From: Shewanella sp. MBTL60-112-B2
GTDB taxonomy: Bacteria; Pseudomonadota; Gammaproteobacteria; Enterobacterales; Shewanellaceae
Direction: 5' to 3'
NCBI RefSeq assembly: GCF_019655055.1
Contig: NZ_BPFA01000027.1
Coordinates: 1-64,000, forward strand
DNA length: 64,000 nucleotides
The notes under the pieces are model-generated. The model worked only from the letters and a program-made list of their open reading frames with translations. It had not been told where the DNA came from and made no database searches. Position 1 is the first letter of the stretch. Each line of letters opens with the position of its first letter. The position numbers and the translations under genes were made by a program. Below, piece after piece: positions 62,729 through 64,000 of the stretch.

Positions 62729-63655
62729 TTACTGCTTAGTCTTAGTCTTAGTCTTAGTCTCTTTGAGCTTTTCCTGTTTATCCTCCTGCATTAATTGCTG
62801 TAAATAGGTTATCTCTTCAGAGCTGAGTAGCTGCTGACTGGCTGGCATCGGATTTCTTTGCGGTTGCTGTTGAGCAAGCTTACCTCGTAAATAGGCTGCT
62901 CGAGTGATTTGATTGAGGCCGTAGATTGCTAAAATGTACACGGTTAATAGCATGGCTAGTCTTGTTGCAGCCTGATTGAACATAACGGCCTGATCGCCTA
63001 AATAAAATGGCAAAATGACAAGTACAGCCCTGATAAGCCAGTTGCTCATTAGGGCTAGGGTTAGTACTAGCAACCAACGGAATTTGATGTCTTTTAGGCT
63101 ATCTTGATGCAATCGAGAGGCGCGCCCTGGATAACGGCTTAGCATCTTAATGATATAGTAAAAATATAGCCCGGTTTGGATAAATAGCAGTGCGGGTAAG
63201 AGCATGGCTATCAAGTTTAAATTCGTAATGTCGGCCTGCTGGACAAACCCAATATTTGCCCCGTTTTTGTTAAACAAGATTTGGTAACTAGTGGTCAGCA
63301 CCACCAAGACTGCGAGTATTAGCGCAGGATAGAAATGGTGAGAAAACCCTACGGGGCGCTCAATATCATTCAGGCTGCGGTCGCAGTATAGATAGAGCAA
63401 TGGCATGACAAGAAAGTAGACCGGAATGATTAAGGTGAAAAGTAAATGGATGGGCGCGGGTGCATTGTTACTGGTTAGCAGGCCAGTAAAGAAATACAAC
63501 GCCATAAGGTTAAAAATATTTCCTAGGATCTTATGGTTGCCATTTTTTTCACTGTAGATATAGCGGATATACAAGCCTAGGCCTAGGCAGTGGACGCCGC
63601 CAAGCAATGAGAGCCACCAATAACTTTCAGAGAAAAATCCGCTAAATTCATTCAT
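62729..63655 (-). CDS. 7TM membrane protein, likely an AraC-type membrane regulator lacking its DNA-binding domain
   Basis: A 308-residue protein with seven predicted membrane helices between residues 14 and 240, followed by a short soluble tail with LLSSEEITYLQQLMQEDK and a repetitive end (KTKTKTKQ). The 7TM part and the start of the linker resemble membrane-bound AraC-family regulators in which an HTH domain follows. Here the protein stops where that domain should begin. It may be a truncated regulator or a free-standing sensor. Confidence 0.6.
   Translation of the reverse strand: MNEFSGFFSESYWWLSLLGGVHCLGLGLYIRYIYSEKNGNHKILGNIFNLMALYFFTGLLTSNNAPAPIHLLFTLIIPVYFLVMPLLYLYCDRSLNDIERPVGFSHHFYPALILAVLVVLTTSYQILFNKNGANIGFVQQADITNLNLIAMLLPALLFIQTGLYFYYIIKMLSRYPGRASRLHQDSLKDIKFRWLLVLTLALMSNWLIRAVLVILPFYLGDQAVMFNQAATRLAMLLTVYILAIYGLNQITRAAYLRGKLAQQQPQRNPMPASQQLLSSEEITYLQQLMQEDKQEKLKETKTKTKTKQ
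62735..62758 (-). repeat. hexanucleotide repeat in the 3' end of the 7TM gene
   Basis: Four copies of CTTAGT (ACTAAG on the coding strand) encode alternating Thr-Lys just before the stop codon. Because the unit is six bases, length changes would keep the frame. Confidence 0.85.
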
Positions 63656-63822
63656 GCCAAACTCATTTCAACGTATTGAAAGCTTAGATGCAAGTGTTGA
63701 ATTTTTGAACCATGCTAACTTATAGCTATATCTTTTAGTTTTAGGGAGGTATGCCCAGCAAAAATAATGATTTTGTACTATGTGTTGTTAGAAGAAAGGC
63801 CTTATCGGCCCGTGCCAAGCTA

Positions 63823-64000
63823 TTAACTCGCTAGTTTAGATATCGACTTTAACTTATGTAGCAGTGCCTCTTTTTTAAAGGGCTTTGCTAAATAATCATC
63901 CATACCAGATTGATAGCACCTTTGAATATCTTGATCGAGCACGCTCGCCGTAAGGGCAATAATCGGCAGTCTTGAAAGAGAATGCTGGTTTTCCCATTCT
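63823..64000 (-). CDS. response-regulator receiver domain, C-terminal part (partial)
   Basis: The last 59 codons of a gene that begins outside the window. The product shows the end of a receiver domain: LPIIALTASVLDQD (conserved Thr/Ala of beta-4), CYQSGMDDYLAKPF (conserved Lys-Pro of beta-5), then a short helix and stop. With nothing after the receiver domain, it is most likely the end of a hybrid histidine kinase or a stand-alone regulator. Confidence 0.85.
   Translation of the reverse strand, partial: EWENQHSLSRLPIIALTASVLDQDIQRCYQSGMDDYLAKPFKKEALLHKLKSISKLAS

Overview
The window looks like the chromosome of a Shewanella-type marine gammaproteobacterium. The basis is gene order and protein families: a 23S-5S-tRNA-Thr-5S operon end, a divergent argE/argCBFGH cluster, mrcA facing pilMNOPQ-aroK-aroB-damX-dam-rpe-gph-trpS, dolP-diaA-yraN-lpoA facing rsmI and rnpB, and a Tat-exported molybdoenzyme respiratory operon. 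Base composition is clearly below 50% GC throughout. I see no transposase, prophage, CRISPR array or other obvious island. The species is not determined.

Layout. 1-680: end of an rRNA operon with two 5S copies flanking tRNA-Thr, closed by a strong terminator. 957-5483: cinA/pncC, a DUF1439 lipoprotein and ppc. 5651-12586: arginine biosynthesis, with argE divergent from argC-argB-argF-argG-argH and a paired ArgR-box-like operator between them. 12666-28023: PBP1a, then the type IV pilus alignment/secretin operon, shikimate enzymes, damX, dam, rpe, gph and trpS, with two small genes on the opposite strand. 28108-34553: a LysR/EamA pair, then the cell-envelope cluster dolP, diaA, yraN, lpoA and divergent rsmI. 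34667-35780: RNase P RNA, followed by degenerate tandem copies of its own 3' end and terminator, then a gene-poor stretch with a small ORF and a compact structured segment.

35779-43266: a coiled-coil porin, an NDH-2-type NADH dehydrogenase, a LysR regulator, a DksA-like zinc-finger protein, the glutathione-dependent formaldehyde pathway (frmA, fghA) and an EmrE-like SMR transporter. Four promoters in this block share the same 65-bp architecture: a palindrome of the form TTACY-N4-RGTAA, a second imperfect site 21 bp on, a -35 element 24 bp after the palindrome, a 16-bp spacer and a perfect TATAAT. I read this as an undescribed LysR-controlled formaldehyde regulon that adds NADH reoxidation and a membrane exporter to the FrmA/FghA pathway. 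It is the most interesting thing in the window.

43338-50458: a lipoprotein, an Omp85-type protein, ThrE, MAPEG, the YgiQ radical SAM protein and a YkvA-family protein. 50487-57244: a general porin, then a molybdoenzyme operon (catalytic subunit, four-cluster ferredoxin, TorD-type chaperone, FdnI-type cytochrome b) preceded by a LysR gene with a CRP-like site upstream. 57593-64000: an LpxL-type acyltransferase, a conserved secreted protein, a SYLF protein and an S9 peptidase. After these come signs of decay: a TetR C-terminal remnant and a 7TM protein that looks like an AraC-type regulator without its DNA-binding domain, ending in hexanucleotide repeats. The window ends in the receiver domain of a two-component protein.
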